Source: Trematomus loennbergii
Lineage: Eukaryota; Chordata; Actinopteri; Perciformes; Nototheniidae
Direction: 5' to 3'
Assembly (NCBI GenBank): GCA_012861695.1
Contig: JAAOOA010000060.1
Coordinates: 17,956,472-18,020,471, forward strand
Length of the DNA: 64,000 nt
A program made the translations under genes and the position numbers. The notes under the pieces were generated by a model. That model did no database searches and was not told the origin of the DNA. It was given only the letters and a program-made list of their open reading frames with translations. Numbering within the stretch: the first letter of the stretch is position 1; each line of letters opens with the position of its first letter. This document shows positions 63,033-64,000 of the stretch, piece by piece.

Positions 63033-63268
63033 CTTCTACTTCTACTTTTACTCAAGTACAAGACTTGAGTACTTCTACTTTTACTCAAGTACAAGACCTG
63101 AGTACTTCTACTTTTACTGAAGTACAAGACCTGAGTACTTCTACTTTTACTCAAGTACAAGATCTGAGTACTTCTACTTTTACTCAAGAACAAGACCTGA
63201 GTACTTCTACTTTTACTCTAGTACAAGATCTGAGTACTTCTAATTTTACTCAAGTACAAGATATATAC
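63033..63268. repeat. 33-bp minisatellite, about seven copies
   Basis: The unit GAGTACTTCTACTTTTACTC plus AAGTACAAGACCT repeats with a 33-bp period, hence an open frame of 11-residue repeats on both strands. It is an expansion of the right end of the hAT family, not a gene. Confidence 0.9.
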
Positions 63269-63290
63269 TTATACCACCTCCGTTTATAGC

Positions 63291-63846
63291 CTATGAAAAA
63301 AACTATTTGAAAACTAAGGCTAAAGCTAACGTTAGCAGATAGTGACAATGTATGCTAGTTAGCTAGCTCAACGATAATATTGCGACAGGAAAACTTTTCA
63401 GTGCACATCACGCTCTGCCGCTCCGACAGGGAGCTCTGATCTGAACACCTGAACCGCCTGTTCTAACAGCTGTTCACCAGCGGTCCAGTCTGTGCCAGTG
63501 ACTCCGGACCGCACAGTTAATATTAACGAACGCACCCGTAGGCAATGTAGCTGCTGAAGCTAGACCCTCATCCCGGAGCAGCAGAGCCTTATATACATCC
63601 ATGAGCAGAGCCGACAGGCAGGAAGACTCGAGCATACAGCTCGCGCTTCATTATAATATATAAGAAAAAGAACACCATGCGTGTCATGATGGCACATAAC
63701 AGCTCGCGGCCGCAGATTACTCCGGGTCCCAGACCCCCCCCATACCCCAAAAATATTTTATTGCAGATCTACATGAATCACACAAACGACCTATTTTGGA
63801 TTCAAAACGGCGAATTTCGCCGAAAGGTGACAAGTTTGCATCCCTG
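63291..63846. other. Right part of the outermost hAT-like element
   Basis: GC-richer than its surroundings, with no coding domain. It ends in GGCGAATTTCGCCGAAAGGTGACAA-type sequence (a small palindrome GGCGAATTTCGCC) before the terminal repeat. Confidence 0.45.
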
Positions 63847-63929
63847 CATTAGCTGGGATTGATGTCTGTCTGTAAAGTTACATTTCTTCTCTTGTTGCAC
63901 TCAAGTTTTCGTGACTTATTTTCTCTCAG

Positions 63930-63978
63930 GCGCTGCAGCATAGTTCTCTCCGCTGCTGGTGCAGTCCTTCAGTCACAG
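63930..63978 (+). other. Candidate small non-coding exon
   Basis: A TTATTTTCTCTCAG acceptor-like site is followed by 49 GC-richer bases and a CAG|GTAAAG donor. It lies outside the repeat nest. No coding content is claimed. Confidence 0.2.
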
Positions 63979-64000
63979 GTAAAGGTTGTCTACGGGCTAT

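Larger units (their letters stand above)
57248..63282. mobile_element. hAT-like short element, second level of the right nest
   Basis: The left end CAGTGGTGTAAAGTAACTAAG and the right end ATACCACCTCCG are the usual pair of a common fish family, with the last bases of the right end mutated. The 8-bp duplication TTTATAGC lies at 57240-57247 and 63283-63290. The right arm contains a 33-bp minisatellite of the ACTCAAGTACAAGACCTGAG kind. Confidence 0.85.
56966..63846. mobile_element. Outermost hAT-like element of the right nest
   Basis: The left end CAGGGATGCAAACT and the right end AGTTTGCATCCCTG are complements, flanked by the 5-bp sequence CATTA (56961-56965 and 63847-63851). A 5-bp duplication occurs in a known minority group of hAT elements, or the rest may have diverged. 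Only about 850 bp belongs to this element (56966-57247 and 63283-63846). No transposase is seen. Confidence 0.75.

Noticed and set aside
63005..63289. Open frames of 11-residue Ser-Thr-rich repeats on both strands
   Set aside because: A 33-bp minisatellite keeps both strands open by its period; it belongs to the hAT family's right end.

Overview
This window is vertebrate, most likely ray-finned fish, intergenic or intronic DNA. I recognise no complete host protein-coding gene. The fish assignment is an inference from the mobile-element mix: L2-type LINE, DIRS tyrosine-recombinase retrotransposon, Merlin, THAP/P-like, several hAT families, many TTAA-flanked short repeats and long CA and GA/GATA microsatellites. 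Nearly every interpretable feature is a transposable element or a relic of one, and all recognisable coding stretches are frameshifted, truncated or single exons.

Layout. 1-1.6 kb: plain AT-rich DNA. 1.6-13.2 kb: a nested cluster. A hAT element (8-bp target duplication GGTTAGGG) contains a 10.9-kb Merlin-like element with ~1.1-kb inverted repeats (8-bp duplication AAAAAAAT). That element carries a Merlin/ISXO2-type DDE transposase exon and a C2H2 zinc-finger exon, and was itself invaded by a 3.5-kb unclassified inverted-repeat element and two L2 LINE fragments. 13.2-18.4 kb: no genes, but a ~300-bp CA repeat. 18.4-25.3 kb: TTAA-flanked short elements, a BED-finger hAT fragment, a piggyBac-like TTAA element with a GA/GATA repeat and a possible short solo LTR, and a ZBED-type hAT relic. 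27.1-28.3 kb: a hAT element with a broken BED/ZBED transposase, carrying a solo LTR. 30-32 kb: two further nested inverted-repeat relics. 32.9-34.6 kb: a small LTR element on the minus strand with near-identical LTRs, a probable tRNA-Trp primer site, a purine tract and no recognisable gag-pol. 35-44 kb: three short elements in otherwise plain DNA.

44.35-50.28 kb: a structurally complete but coding-dead DIRS-type retrotransposon with gag-like, reverse transcriptase, RNase H and tyrosine recombinase regions, inverted terminal repeats with TATA-like boxes and an internal complementary region that pairs with both outer ends. 50.3-57 kb: mostly plain DNA with two short repeats. 57-63.85 kb: a four-level nest. 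A hAT-like element (5-bp duplication CATTA) contains a hAT element (TTTATAGC), which contains a long-inverted-repeat element (TATAAAAC), which contains a THAP-domain element (GGTTGGGG). The last 150 bp hold a weak candidate non-coding exon.

The target duplications give an explicit order of insertion in each nest. The items I find most worth follow-up are the two nests, the Merlin-like element with its zinc-finger passenger, the unclassified 4826-8313 element with reiterated modules, the small LTR element with an unexplained GC-rich interior, and a ~65-bp sequence shared between that LTR and the long-inverted-repeat element 29 kb away. All family names come from reading motifs and ends by eye; no database search was run.
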